Assembly: GCA_964402975.1 (NCBI GenBank)
Contig: CAYOEM010000001.1
Span: 369,111-433,110, forward strand
DNA: 64,000 bases
Source: CAMDKS01 sp964402975
GTDB lineage: Bacteria; Bdellovibrionota_B; Oligoflexia; Oligoflexales; RGVZ01
Direction: 5' to 3'
Shown: piece after piece, positions 43,113-52,638 of the stretch
Position numbering within the stretch: position 1 is the first letter of the stretch
Layout of the letters: each line of letters starts with the position of its first letter
Translations under genes and position numbers: made by a program
Notes under the pieces: model-generated
The model's input: the letters and a program-made list of their open reading frames with translations, nothing else
Told to the model about the DNA's origin: nothing
Database searches by the model: none

Positions 43113-44093
43113 ATGTCCGCAGAGCTTCCCAAAAAACAGTCATTTCATCCAAGCGCGGAATTCTCGCTTTGCCGCTTTCCTGTCGACAGCATACTCGATA
43201 ATTCGGTGACCGATTTTGATTTGTTCGCCGAGGTTAATTCGCATGTGGTTTTGTACAGCCAAAGCGGCTATCGGTGGGCCCGAGACGAACTATCGGGACT
43301 GATCGGCAACGGCCATACTCATCTATGGATCAGACCAGAGGACCGCCCCAAAGCGGCTGTTTATGAAAAAATGGCCGCACTTCCAAAAATTTCGGCAACC
43401 CTGAGCCCTGAAGAACGCCTCGGCAGAGTCCAAGACGTTGGTCTCGTATTCACTAAATATCTTTTCGAGGGTGACATCACAGAGTCGGCTGTCGGAAAAG
43501 CCCGGGAACTATCGGCTCACATCGTTTCATGCGTCCAAGAAGATCCCGGCTGCGTACGCGCTCTCACCGGATTAGCCGATCATGATCTCTACACCTACCT
43601 GCACAGCGTAAGGGTCGCCGCCTACGCGACAGCGATCGCTCAGGAAATGGGTCTAAAAGACGCGGAAATCCTGAAGCTTATTGCCCTAGGCGGCGTGTTC
43701 CATGATGTCGGCAAGTCAAATGTGGATATGGACATTATTAACAAACGCGGACCTCTGCTTGACCATGAGTGGAAGGCCATGCGCTCCCATCCAACAGAAG
43801 GTCTTAAAAAGTTGGAGCACACCAACCTAAGTCACGTGAGCAAGGAGATCGTCGTCCATCACCATGAACGCCTGAATGGGAGTGGTTACCCACATGGCAT
43901 TAATAAAGACTCACTGATGGTTGAAGTTCAGATTGCAACGCTTGCTGACATATTTGACGCTCTCACATCATCTAGGAGCTACCAAAATAAGCGGTCTCGA
44001 TACGAGGCCTTGGATTTTATAAAACACCGACTCGTGGGTTCAGAAGTTTCCAGCGAGGCCTTTCAGGCCTTGGTTAGGTGCCTCGTAAAATAA
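43113..44093 (+). CDS. HD-GYP cyclic-di-GMP phosphodiesterase
   Basis: The N-terminal about 130 residues are an unassigned regulatory domain (LFAEVNSHVVLYSQSGYRWAR). A C-terminal HD-GYP domain follows: YLHSVRVAAYA, His197-Asp198 in GVFHDVGKSNVD, HPTEGLKKL, HHHERLNGSGYPHG (the GYP motif with Asn in place of the common Asp) and LADIFDALTS. The domain hydrolyses c-di-GMP to GMP or pGpG. GGAGACC lies upstream of the ATG. With the PilZ proteins at 35783 and 52639 it points to c-di-GMP control of surface functions. Confidence 0.92.
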   Translation: MSAELPKKQSFHPSAEFSLCRFPVDSILDNSVTDFDLFAEVNSHVVLYSQSGYRWARDELSGLIGNGHTHLWIRPEDRPKAAVYEKMAALPKISATLSPEERLGRVQDVGLVFTKYLFEGDITESAVGKARELSAHIVSCVQEDPGCVRALTGLADHDLYTYLHSVRVAAYATAIAQEMGLKDAEILKLIALGGVFHDVGKSNVDMDIINKRGPLLDHEWKAMRSHPTEGLKKLEHTNLSHVSKEIVVHHHERLNGSGYPHGINKDSLMVEVQIATLADIFDALTSSRSYQNKRSRYEALDFIKHRLVGSEVSSEAFQALVRCLVK

Positions 44094-44160
44094 GCCCTGA
44101 CGACCCAAAGCAACTTTGATAAAATCGCTCATCGAAAATCCTTAACGGTGAGCTCCAAAC

Positions 44161-45168
44161 GTGACCCATCTACCTCGCGTTATAATTCTGCTTGGAATGC
44201 TTGGCTTAAATAGCCCCGTCATGGGTGATGATGCTCTTTTAACTGGCCAGTGTGCGCTGAAGAGCGACCCAGAGCAAACAACGCCGGGATTTTTGAATAT
44301 CTGCCTCAATGCGTCTGCAGGCTCGTGGATCATTCAACAGTCAAAAGTGAATGATTCAAAGCAGCCGCCTATTATGCATCGAGCGGATGGCAGGCTATCC
44401 ATTCTTCTGTCCCCCTGGATAAGTATTCACACCAAAGGACACTCAAGCGTATTCGTTGATAGACAGACGCAAAGGACTATCAACAAGGAGAATCAGGGAG
44501 ATCTGTCGAACTTACAGATCGGAAATAGCGCCCTGAGTCGCCATCGGCTTAGCGCTGGTCTCGGCCGTGTTCCCTACCGTCTAGACCACAATCAGCGTCC
44601 TGGGTTGGAGTATGCTTGGAGTATCGACCGATTCCTTGCGCCCAAGTCTAGGTTTGCAACCTACACGTATGACAACCAGCTGGATTGGACCTTGCAGGCC
44701 ACCTATGGACAGCTAACTGATGAATCCTTGCGGCCGGATCAAAAAATGTTTGTTGGCGGTCGCGCCATGCACGACATCGCCGCCCTTGAGGGAACAAGAA
44801 TAAGCCTTGGTGGCTACAACGACGGACTGGTGCGCCGAGCTGTGGCTCTCGGCATTCTTAACGTCAACGGTAAGGGTGATGAGACCTCTTTGGAATTCAC
44901 CCGGACGTTTTCTTTCAATCCATATAAACCATCTGAATTCAATCAACTCATAAGGCTTGGCTACATCAGCCATCTACAGGAAAAATTTAGATATAAATTT
45001 CAGTATGACGATATTTTCAGTCAAGTACGCATCGGTGGAATGGCGGCATTATACACCCCCTACAAATACACCCACCTTGAGTTCATGCTGGGCTACGCGA
45101 AGCGAGAGGATAATAAAAAATTGAGCCATTGGTTCGCTGCACTAAACGCGGGAGCGCATCTCGAGTGA
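44161..45168 (+). CDS. Putative outer-membrane beta-barrel protein, coupled to the next gene
   Basis: GTG start with GGTGAG upstream. A signal peptide ends at about PVMG-DD. The mature protein has two Cys near the N-terminus (GQCALK, NICLNA) and then mostly amphipathic beta strands with aromatic girdle-like residues (YTYDNQLDWTLQATYGQL, KFRYKFQYDDIF, THLEFMLGYAKR). The strand pattern fits a transmembrane barrel of about 16 strands, though I cannot name a family. The stop overlaps the start of the next gene (GTGA), so the two are made together. Barrel status is inference. Confidence 0.6.
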   Translation: MTHLPRVIILLGMLGLNSPVMGDDALLTGQCALKSDPEQTTPGFLNICLNASAGSWIIQQSKVNDSKQPPIMHRADGRLSILLSPWISIHTKGHSSVFVDRQTQRTINKENQGDLSNLQIGNSALSRHRLSAGLGRVPYRLDHNQRPGLEYAWSIDRFLAPKSRFATYTYDNQLDWTLQATYGQLTDESLRPDQKMFVGGRAMHDIAALEGTRISLGGYNDGLVRRAVALGILNVNGKGDETSLEFTRTFSFNPYKPSEFNQLIRLGYISHLQEKFRYKFQYDDIFSQVRIGGMAALYTPYKYTHLEFMLGYAKREDNKKLSHWFAALNAGAHLE

Positions 45169-47969
45169 AATCCCACAGACAAAAAACACACTTAAGCCTG
45201 GTAATAGCATTTTTATCATGCATGCTTTCGATAGAAGCTGTGGCGGCACCAAAAAAACCAAAGCGCTCAAAAGGCAAGACATCACAAACATCGCCACAGG
45301 CGCACCCACAGTCTGACAAAAGCAAACCAGCACGTGCCGAACAAACAAGCACCGTGATTGAGGTCAGCGACACGACTTCTGACGAGGTGGAACAAGTATC
45401 CAATCGCCCCATCGACCGTCTTTTTAGAAATCCAGTTCTTGCCGCTGGTTTAATAAGCGGCGCAGACGCCATCAACAAAGAGCTGGATAACCTTATGGAG
45501 TCACTGTTCTATAGCTTACTAGACAACCGTCTTAAATGGCCATTAGCCGGGCCAACATCGACAAACTTAGCCTTGACGAGAGACCTCTACAACGCACGAG
45601 ATGGGGCCTACGTCGTTATCGATCGATTTGGAATCGGACCTGATTATAATCGCGAGCTTTACCGCTATAACGGCATCCCGGTTAATCTCGGCGCCAGTCA
45701 ATCAAGCGACGTCTACGATATTTATCTACGCACAGATCCGATGCGTGTGACCGAGAACAAAAGCCTACCGTTTTGGAGAGTGGCTCTAAATAACTGGCTC
45801 GGCGCCCTACCCTTACTCGAAGCCATTTTGCCGCCGTCGTTTAACCCCAATGAAATGTACGACCCCATCAACCTCATTGAGACGCCCTTTACATTCCCCT
45901 TGTCGGTAGATTCCGCCAAAGCGATGGATATCGGTAGTATCAAAAGCTACTCCATTAACGGCGGCATAAATCTCGGAGTCGAAGCCGCCCAAGGAATACA
46001 TGGGTTTAAAGATCAGGTCATGACTGGAGCCACTGCACTACAGATAAAACTGCCTTACACTGTTTTTAGAACGGGAGAATACCGCATCAATGTACTCAAA
46101 AAAGACACCAACACCGTATTAGTCGGCGTCATGGACTCAAACAGGCTGGGGCACCGCGTGGAAACGAAGCTAGGTAAAACCTACTTTCTACTCGCAAAAA
46201 CCATTCCTCTCTGGCGCGGAATGCCTGCGCCTATATTCCCGATTGATTTTGCAATTGAGGAAACGATCGGAAATATCTTTGGCCGTGTTTACTCGTTCGA
46301 CCTACGAAATGAGGAGGCCAAGACGGCATTTGTGGAGGCTGTCCATGGAAATTTTGCCGCAGCACAAATCTCATGGCTACGTTCAAAGGAAGACAGGCAC
46401 GACACTGGCGTCACGTTTTTTTATACAAAAAAGGAGCAGCGCTTTGAAACGTCTGTCGCCACAGGTCACAACATTTATCTTACAAGCCGGAGAACAAACC
46501 GCAGTCACTCAGATGCCGAAATTGAAATTAATGATGCATCGGGTAATTACTACATTCTCGAAGCGAAAGAGGACGCCGATCAGCGACGATGGGACATGCT
46601 AACTGGCCGCGCCGAAACAAACATCACACTTCAGGCGGACCTTATGGTTCGCAAGGTCGTTGAAAAAGAACTCGGGCAAGACACGATAAAATCTCGATAT
46701 GAATTTATTGCCGAGGGAAATCCCGTCGAATTAACCTTCAGTCTTTCTCTAAATGATAAATTCGTCGAGACAGAGGATCTTGCCGCATATTTAAAAACTC
46801 TATCTAAGTTTACTCAGCTAGAGATGAATGGGCTGCCTGAATTCACAACGCGAGAAGAGGAGCAACTATCCAGAAGACGCCGCGAAATATATTTTAATAA
46901 TGACTCTGATGATAATCATCGCTTGCATGTAACCCCGACTCACCTTGGACAGTTTGAAGGGTACGCAAGTATCCGAATGACAAACGATCAATTACTTTCG
47001 GTGGCCAACTTGCCACGGACCGAACTGTGGAAGATGTTTTGTAAATCTTTTTCAATCAATGACGAAGAACTATGCCTCACATGGGAAAGATCTCTACTTT
47101 GGCGAAATCTCTACAGATTGAACGGCTTGCTAACACGACCGCTTCGTCTAATAGACTACAGAATCCGATTTGCAGATGCCGCCGATGAGATCGAGAACGC
47201 TGTTGCGGCGCTGCGTGAGTTCGCAGCAACCCAAACTCCGACGGAAAAACAGGCTGCATTGCGTCGTCTATTTTCAACCGAATACCCGCTCGAGATTGTA
47301 GAAGCATTACTGCTGCTTTCAGAACTCCGGGATATCCCTCGGTCCTGTGAAATTCAAACCAAACCAAAAGGAAACGCCTCAAGAGAGGTGAAAGACAGGT
47401 TCAAGTTGATGGATGGGCATCGTTTTACAAGCGAACGTGCATTTCCACCTCCAGCTCGCTATGACTCCACAAAGGAAACGGAAAGAAAATTTGACCCTGC
47501 AAACCTGGCATTTACGGGCACGAAGCCACGGGTCAAGAAAATTACGTTATTTAAAGAACAAGGGGCCAGTGTGCCTGGTGACGTCACCCCCAAAAAGTCA
47601 CCCGCCGCTGCTCCAATGCTTTCAACTAAAATATCGGTCTCTAAAATCAGCGGAAAGAGCCATTTGTCTGTCTATGTAAAGTTAGAGCAAGCCGGTCGCT
47701 TACAACTAGCTAAATTAAAATTAATCGAAGACGTCATCGACGTGCCAGTAGCTGCCGAAAGCTCCTCCGCTGCGGCATTGGACCGGGCTAACTTTGTTAT
47801 TAAGCTATCTGGGCCAGGCAGCCTCCTAGCCAACGTGATGTCAGAAGAGTCACTTACTAGCGGCGGTGAGTTTCGACTAACTCTAGCCATTTCAGCCAAC
47901 GGCCTCATCTGGAGTGACGAAAAAAGCTTGGAATTTCGGATAGAAGGCGGTGAGTTGAAAGCGCGCTAA
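45165..47969 (+). CDS. Large secreted protein, function unknown
   Basis: The GTG at 45165 overlaps the upstream stop (GTGA) and begins a signal peptide (LSLVIAFLSCMLSIEAVAA); the frame further upstream lies inside the previous gene. A basic low-complexity segment (about 28-55) leads into about 870 mostly beta-strand-rich residues. Only a few Cys are present. Near the C-terminus an Ig-like segment is plausible (SVSKISGKSHLSVYVKLE). No family recognised. Coupling to a barrel-like protein suggests an envelope or secretion complex. Monocistronic end; tRNA-His follows. Confidence 0.6.
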   Translation: MKSHRQKTHLSLVIAFLSCMLSIEAVAAPKKPKRSKGKTSQTSPQAHPQSDKSKPARAEQTSTVIEVSDTTSDEVEQVSNRPIDRLFRNPVLAAGLISGADAINKELDNLMESLFYSLLDNRLKWPLAGPTSTNLALTRDLYNARDGAYVVIDRFGIGPDYNRELYRYNGIPVNLGASQSSDVYDIYLRTDPMRVTENKSLPFWRVALNNWLGALPLLEAILPPSFNPNEMYDPINLIETPFTFPLSVDSAKAMDIGSIKSYSINGGINLGVEAAQGIHGFKDQVMTGATALQIKLPYTVFRTGEYRINVLKKDTNTVLVGVMDSNRLGHRVETKLGKTYFLLAKTIPLWRGMPAPIFPIDFAIEETIGNIFGRVYSFDLRNEEAKTAFVEAVHGNFAAAQISWLRSKEDRHDTGVTFFYTKKEQRFETSVATGHNIYLTSRRTNRSHSDAEIEINDASGNYYILEAKEDADQRRWDMLTGRAETNITLQADLMVRKVVEKELGQDTIKSRYEFIAEGNPVELTFSLSLNDKFVETEDLAAYLKTLSKFTQLEMNGLPEFTTREEEQLSRRRREIYFNNDSDDNHRLHVTPTHLGQFEGYASIRMTNDQLLSVANLPRTELWKMFCKSFSINDEELCLTWERSLLWRNLYRLNGLLTRPLRLIDYRIRFADAADEIENAVAALREFAATQTPTEKQAALRRLFSTEYPLEIVEALLLLSELRDIPRSCEIQTKPKGNASREVKDRFKLMDGHRFTSERAFPPPARYDSTKETERKFDPANLAFTGTKPRVKKITLFKEQGASVPGDVTPKKSPAAAPMLSTKISVSKISGKSHLSVYVKLEQAGRLQLAKLKLIEDVIDVPVAAESSSAAALDRANFVIKLSGPGSLLANVMSEESLTSGGEFRLTLAISANGLIWSDEKSLEFRIEGGELKAR

Positions 47970-48006
47970 AGCGCTAGACCCGCCCGGCTGATGTGGCAAA
48001 AAAACA

Positions 48007-48034
48007 TTGACTCCTAGGCACAAGCATGTAATTT
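48007..48034 (+). promoter_or_regulatory. Putative promoter of tRNA-His
   Basis: TTGACT (48007-48012) followed by a 16-bp spacer and TAATTT (48029-48034). The start would be near 48042, about 12 nt before the mature tRNA. Confidence 0.5.
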
Positions 48035-48053
48035 ACGATGCTTCTCGCGCTGC

Positions 48054-48130
48054 GGTGGCTGTGGCGAAGTGGTTAACGCAGCGGATTGTGATTCCGCCAT
48101 CCGTGGGTTCAAGTCCCATCAGCCACCCCA
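48054..48130 (+). tRNA. tRNA-His (anticodon GTG)
   Basis: The extra 5' G (48054, position -1) pairs with the discriminator C (48127). Acceptor GTGGCTG pairs with CAGCCAC. The anticodon stem-loop GCGGA-TTGTGAT-TCCGC gives anticodon GTG (His). The T-arm has GGGTTCAAGTCCC, and CCA is encoded. Confidence 0.95.
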
Positions 48131-48188
48131 TTTTCATCCGTGCTTCATTTCCAGCAAAAGTTTTAATAAAAATTCGAAGTGTTACGAT

Positions 48189-50384
48189 TTAATGGGCCAA
48201 TGTATCGTGAGCTTGATACACCACATGGCGCCCATCTTTTCGGACAGTAATCTGCTTGTCGTCGGCCATACGTTTCAGCAGACGCTTCACTGTGGCAAGG
48301 GATACACTTGTTTTCTCTGCTAGTTGCTGACTCGATAGGGGACTTCGCGAGAGCAGATGCTGTATGCGTCGATCAACCGAGGGATCATCGGACACATCTT
48401 TGATAACCGTGATGGCTTCGCCGAAAAAGCGCAGCCTCTCGTTATGGATCACGATCGGCGCGATCGTGTAGGGACACAGGTCCCTAACCCTCATCACGGC
48501 ATTCCGAATTTTCTGCTGCCAGCCCTGAGCATTCACGCTTTCCTTCCATACATTTGCCTGGATCTCTGCCAAGGAAACGCCGCCAGCAGGTGCAGCTACC
48601 AAGTATTGAATCAGGTCAGCCATCGCAGGGTGCTTTTCCAGATTGACGATGTAATGCTCAGAAACGACCAAACACTTACCGCCTGAAAACTTCAATGTCG
48701 GAGCAAAATAACTCCTAACGAACCTGGCAACCAACTTCTGTTGCCAATCATACTGAAAACGAGGGCTCTCGCCGCGGAGAGTGGCTAAGCAAGCATGGGC
48801 AGCGAATCGATCAGGCCAACTTACCGCGGCCATCTTTTCAGTCGCATGCAGCAGCTTAAATGCTCTGTCAAAATCACCCCTTTGGTAAGCGATGCCCGCG
48901 TAGATGAATTGCAACTTGGCGCCGATAGGCGTGTCGCCTAGGCGAGACACAGCAATTTCTAGCGACGAAAGACGCTGCTGAACTTTATCTAAGTCATGCC
49001 TTTGAAGGTGTTGTGAGATTATCGCCAACAAAATGTAGGCCTGATGATTAAGGGCGTCTAAACTGCGAGCCATTTTAAGACAATCTTCAAGCTCCGATAG
49101 CACATCATCAGATGTCTCATGAGAACTCGATAGTAGTACTCGAGAGTATTTATACTCCAGCCACTGCGTCTGATTTTTCTGAAGTGATTCATCAACCTTG
49201 AATCGCTCCAATAAGACCTCACCCATCGCTGCTAACTGAATTTGATACCGGCTTAATGTTGAAAGCTCCTCGAGATTGCGGACACCATGAAGTGCAAGCT
49301 GATGAGCTGCAGATTGAAGCACCTGCATACTTTCGGGTATTTTGCCCTCTTCCCAGAGGATCTCAGCTTCCAGGGCTTGATACCTGGTCTTAAACCTTTC
49401 GCTAGCGTCAAGAGCTGCTAATTCAATCGTTTGTCTGCCAAATTTAATACCAAGAGCGTACTTACCCATGGCGAAATAAGTAAAACTAAGAAACGACATA
49501 ATGTGAAGCCTTCGAAACGACTTATCGCTGGCTGGCAATACCGTCATGGCCCGCCGGAAGTGCTCGCGCGCCCCAATAAAGTTACCTTTGCTAAATGCCT
49601 CAACGCCGTAGAAGGCCTCACAGTGTGAGCGTGGTCCCGGCAAGTTATGCTCCACACTAAGTTTGCGCGCTCGCTCGACAAGCGCCGTGGCATCCTCTGT
49701 CTTCTCGGCGCCGCTGTTTTGAATACAGGCGCCCGCGTTGAAAAGTGCCCTCGCCGCACCCTCCCAATCTTGCAACTCAAGCAAAATCGGAGCTGCCTCC
49801 TCGAACGCTGCTGCCGCCTCTGGATAACGACCCATAAAATATTGTAACCGGCCCATACGCATCACAAAATCTGCTCTCTCCCGATGCGACATTTGAGCAG
49901 AGCGAACAAGAATCACCACTTTTGAGAGAACACGAACGGCATGTTCGGTTTTACCTTCTTCTGCAAAACTAGAGGCCACCAAGAGCTCAAGGTTGATTCG
50001 ATCAAGATCACTGATCGAGGAAAGACGGAGAGATCGCTGCGCATAATCGCGACTAATCCCAGGCTTTCCAGCTTCAAGGAAAATCTGAGCGGCCGGAATG
50101 CTGACTACAGGGACTGTCAATTTTTTAGAAAATTCGGCTATGCTCACACCTGCTTCGATGTTCCAGCACGACGTGGCGCCAACCAACAAAGCACCCCACA
50201 GCCTAGGGTCATAATTTAATGACTGCGGATCACTCTCAAGTTTACGAAAAATGTCTCCAATCAGCTTTGGGCTGGCGTGAGACGAGAGCACGTCAAAATA
50301 TTTGGCAAAATAATCATCCCAATGCCTTTTCGTATGGCAGTCTTTGAGAGACTTTAATGCTTGGTCCAAACGTTCTGACATCAT
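48189..50384 (-). CDS. TPR-rich cytoplasmic regulator with two winged-helix domains
   Basis: Residues about 80-560 are TPR-like helical repeats (GRLQYFMGRYPEAAAAFEEA, FIYAGIAYQRGDFDRAFKLL). About 580-670 resembles an OmpR-type winged helix (LEKHPAMADLIQYLVAAP ... WQQKIRNAVMRVRDLCP). The last about 60 residues form a second winged helix (LSRSPLSSQQLAEKTSVSLATVKRLLKRM ... GRHVVYQ). No receiver domain or signal peptide. It may sense a ligand through the TPRs and control nearby genes. It is divergent from the trypsin-like protease gene at 50605, a possible target. Start ATG ATG at 50384/50381; no strong ribosome-binding site. Confidence 0.72.
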   Translation of the reverse strand: MMSERLDQALKSLKDCHTKRHWDDYFAKYFDVLSSHASPKLIGDIFRKLESDPQSLNYDPRLWGALLVGATSCWNIEAGVSIAEFSKKLTVPVVSIPAAQIFLEAGKPGISRDYAQRSLRLSSISDLDRINLELLVASSFAEEGKTEHAVRVLSKVVILVRSAQMSHRERADFVMRMGRLQYFMGRYPEAAAAFEEAAPILLELQDWEGAARALFNAGACIQNSGAEKTEDATALVERARKLSVEHNLPGPRSHCEAFYGVEAFSKGNFIGAREHFRRAMTVLPASDKSFRRLHIMSFLSFTYFAMGKYALGIKFGRQTIELAALDASERFKTRYQALEAEILWEEGKIPESMQVLQSAAHQLALHGVRNLEELSTLSRYQIQLAAMGEVLLERFKVDESLQKNQTQWLEYKYSRVLLSSSHETSDDVLSELEDCLKMARSLDALNHQAYILLAIISQHLQRHDLDKVQQRLSSLEIAVSRLGDTPIGAKLQFIYAGIAYQRGDFDRAFKLLHATEKMAAVSWPDRFAAHACLATLRGESPRFQYDWQQKLVARFVRSYFAPTLKFSGGKCLVVSEHYIVNLEKHPAMADLIQYLVAAPAGGVSLAEIQANVWKESVNAQGWQQKIRNAVMRVRDLCPYTIAPIVIHNERLRFFGEAITVIKDVSDDPSVDRRIQHLLSRSPLSSQQLAEKTSVSLATVKRLLKRMADDKQITVRKDGRHVVYQAHDTLAH

Positions 50385-50604
50385 TAAAACTTATTAATCC
50401 CCCCAGGAAATATTGGAGTTTATATACCCAGGCGCACCAGATTGTGAATCAAAAATAATCACCCACCGCCCAAAAAGATGAGACCCGAGGGGCCAAAACC
50501 CCAAAGGAGCCAATCTGCTTGCTTTACGCGCAAAATAAGGGCTATAACCTTGGGCATTAGTTTCCGGTTAACTTTACGTGAAGTCAGGATAAAGGATCTG
50601 TCCT

Positions 50605-52620
50605 ATGATGAGCGTCGTTCGTTCTCTACTCAACCTCGTTGAACGCCCGCGCCGCGGCACACTGAAGGCCATTGGCGTCTGTATAATTTCGGCTGGTATT
50701 TACACAACGGCAGTGCAGGCTTTTGATGGACCACAGCGCCTGACAAGCTCCGTTATGTGGCAAACAAGTGAAAAGCCGGATGAGCGGTTTGTCTATCCTC
50801 CCGGAGTGCCCGCCGTTCTTCGTCCATCAACAAAAGAGCGAACATTGCGGGTCGAACAGTACTTTTCGCACCCCATCTCAGCCACAAGTATCGCAGTAGA
50901 CCTTCACGGCACTTGGCCGGAAATACCCGAAAATGCCCTGACAGCGGAAGCCCATGGCGGCTGGAGTGGTCGCTTTGTTCGCATCTCGGCGCCGGCGTGT
51001 GATGAAACCAAAACTCTTGGTGGATTTCGATGTTTCATGGACGTCAAGATATCTCCGTCGACTCCGTCTGGCACAATCGGTCTTAGTACTCGGCTGAACA
51101 TTTTCGGACGAAACTACGGTCATCAAAATGGCGTGTTCTGGATCATCCTGCCAGAGATGTCCGCACCTCATTTCGAGAGACCATTCGCAAAGAATACGGT
51201 ACCAGCATCTGTCAAAACATCTGTGAACCTCACCGAAGATTCACCCTACCCGGCCCTCTCTGTTTTCAATCGTGAGAGAGCCAAGCGAGCCACTGTGCAG
51301 ATAACGCTCGAGGGGAACTTTTCTCTTGGGTCAGGTTTCCTTGTTTCTAATGCCGAGACGATTTTTCCGGTTTTTGGATCTGAGATGTCCGAAAAACTCC
51401 GCGCGCTACCCACGAACACACGTTTTGTAGTGACGGCAGCCCATCTCTTTCCGCTCGGCTACGGTTTTGCTCCTCGAGGTCAAATTCAAAACATATTGGA
51501 CAACGCCGAAAGCTTATTCGACGACGGAGAGACCTATGATCTTCTGATCTCCGGTAAGCTCTATGAACGTGCAGGTCGACTTCTCGTGACGAACATGGAA
51601 AGTGATATCGCGCTCCTGGCATTATCACCTGAGGCTGAGGCGCAAGTGCTAGCTAGCGGCACCATGTCAGAAGTTGATTTGCTGGGATTAAATATCGCCA
51701 GGAATATGAACAATAACGTGGCTCTTGATGTATTTGGCTACCCCGTTTCAGGAAAAGGCCTCATCACGCATCGTCGCGGCTATCTAGCGCCAAACGCCTG
51801 GCCGACAGACGACACGTCTAACTTCGGACCACTGATCAAATTCAAGCTCCAAGCTATCGATACCGCTGTTAACCTGGCTGAGGCAGGCCTGTCTGGCGGT
51901 CCGATCATTAACCTCAACGGTGAAGTCGTTGGACTTTCCATGGAGCGCCCAAATGATACGAACTCTCTCGTCGCCGTCGACCTAACGAGTTTGGCCAACC
52001 TGCCTACAGACTGGCAGGGCGACGACTCTGAGTGCAAGGTTGTGTTTAACCCGTTTGACCGCGTCTTACGCATATTTAAAAACGGTGACTCTTGTTCCTA
52101 CGGGCGCTTTGGTAGTCCACAACGATTTGCATCTCTGTCGGGCGAATGGTCGTTTCAAGAAGTGTTCGGGTTTGCAGACGAAAATGGCGATATAACTCCT
52201 GACGTGGCGAACGCCTACTGGCTGATGAATGGTCATGCCATCATCAATGGCCATGCCATTATTAATGGGCATGCGATCATCAATGGTCACGCCATTATTC
52301 GGGGAACTAAGCTCGTAGTTGATCGAAATAATATCGATCTCATCAACAACTCAGAGATGATCGGTGGCTTTAAACTCAACCCTGATAGCTTTAGACCCAT
52401 GGTGAGCAAGGGAGTCCGCATCTTGAAGGCTGGATCGAACTTCGTTCAAACGGAAGACTTTCTAGGAAAACTCATTCTCGGAACAAGACCTAATTCCGAT
52501 AAAGCACACTATCAGCCCGTATACTCGATCAGAGACTTTGTAATCTGGTGGCACAAGGTTGCCGACAGCGCCGATGCTTCGAAGCTACTCTGCTACAGCG
52601 GCGAAAACTGCGGCAAGTGA
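50605..52620 (+). CDS. Secreted trypsin-like (S1) serine protease with NGHAII repeat
   Basis: A signal peptide with a basic N-terminus and a hydrophobic core (about 20-40). An N-terminal beta region (about 45-200) is followed by a trypsin-like catalytic domain: His280 in FVVTAAHLF, Asp334 in ESDIALLAL and Ser430 in AGLSGGPIINLNGEVVGLSM, like bacterial V8/trypsin-2-type enzymes. The C-terminal region contains four tandem NGHAII hexapeptides (about 542-565) and ends in a Cys pair (LLCYSGENCGK). Secreted endopeptidase; substrate unknown. It lies divergent to the TPR regulator, with a 220-bp shared upstream region. Confidence 0.82.
   Translation: MMSVVRSLLNLVERPRRGTLKAIGVCIISAGIYTTAVQAFDGPQRLTSSVMWQTSEKPDERFVYPPGVPAVLRPSTKERTLRVEQYFSHPISATSIAVDLHGTWPEIPENALTAEAHGGWSGRFVRISAPACDETKTLGGFRCFMDVKISPSTPSGTIGLSTRLNIFGRNYGHQNGVFWIILPEMSAPHFERPFAKNTVPASVKTSVNLTEDSPYPALSVFNRERAKRATVQITLEGNFSLGSGFLVSNAETIFPVFGSEMSEKLRALPTNTRFVVTAAHLFPLGYGFAPRGQIQNILDNAESLFDDGETYDLLISGKLYERAGRLLVTNMESDIALLALSPEAEAQVLASGTMSEVDLLGLNIARNMNNNVALDVFGYPVSGKGLITHRRGYLAPNAWPTDDTSNFGPLIKFKLQAIDTAVNLAEAGLSGGPIINLNGEVVGLSMERPNDTNSLVAVDLTSLANLPTDWQGDDSECKVVFNPFDRVLRIFKNGDSCSYGRFGSPQRFASLSGEWSFQEVFGFADENGDITPDVANAYWLMNGHAIINGHAIINGHAIINGHAIIRGTKLVVDRNNIDLINNSEMIGGFKLNPDSFRPMVSKGVRILKAGSNFVQTEDFLGKLILGTRPNSDKAHYQPVYSIRDFVIWWHKVADSADASKLLCYSGENCGK
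52228..52299 (+). repeat. Four tandem 18-bp units encoding NGHAII
   Basis: Units at 52228, 52246, 52264 and 52282 each encode Asn-Gly-His-Ala-Ile-Ile, but the four DNA copies differ at synonymous positions (GGT/GGC/GGG, CAT/CAC, GCC/GCG, ATC/ATT). The protein repeat is therefore conserved while the DNA drifts, which argues for selection on the peptide and against recent slippage. Confidence 0.9.
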
Positions 52621-52638
52621 TTCGATAGGACGAAAAAA

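Noticed and set aside
52228..52299. Possible CRISPR or minisatellite
   Set aside because: Units are directly abutting, in frame, inside a coding region and differ only synonymously; there are no spacers.
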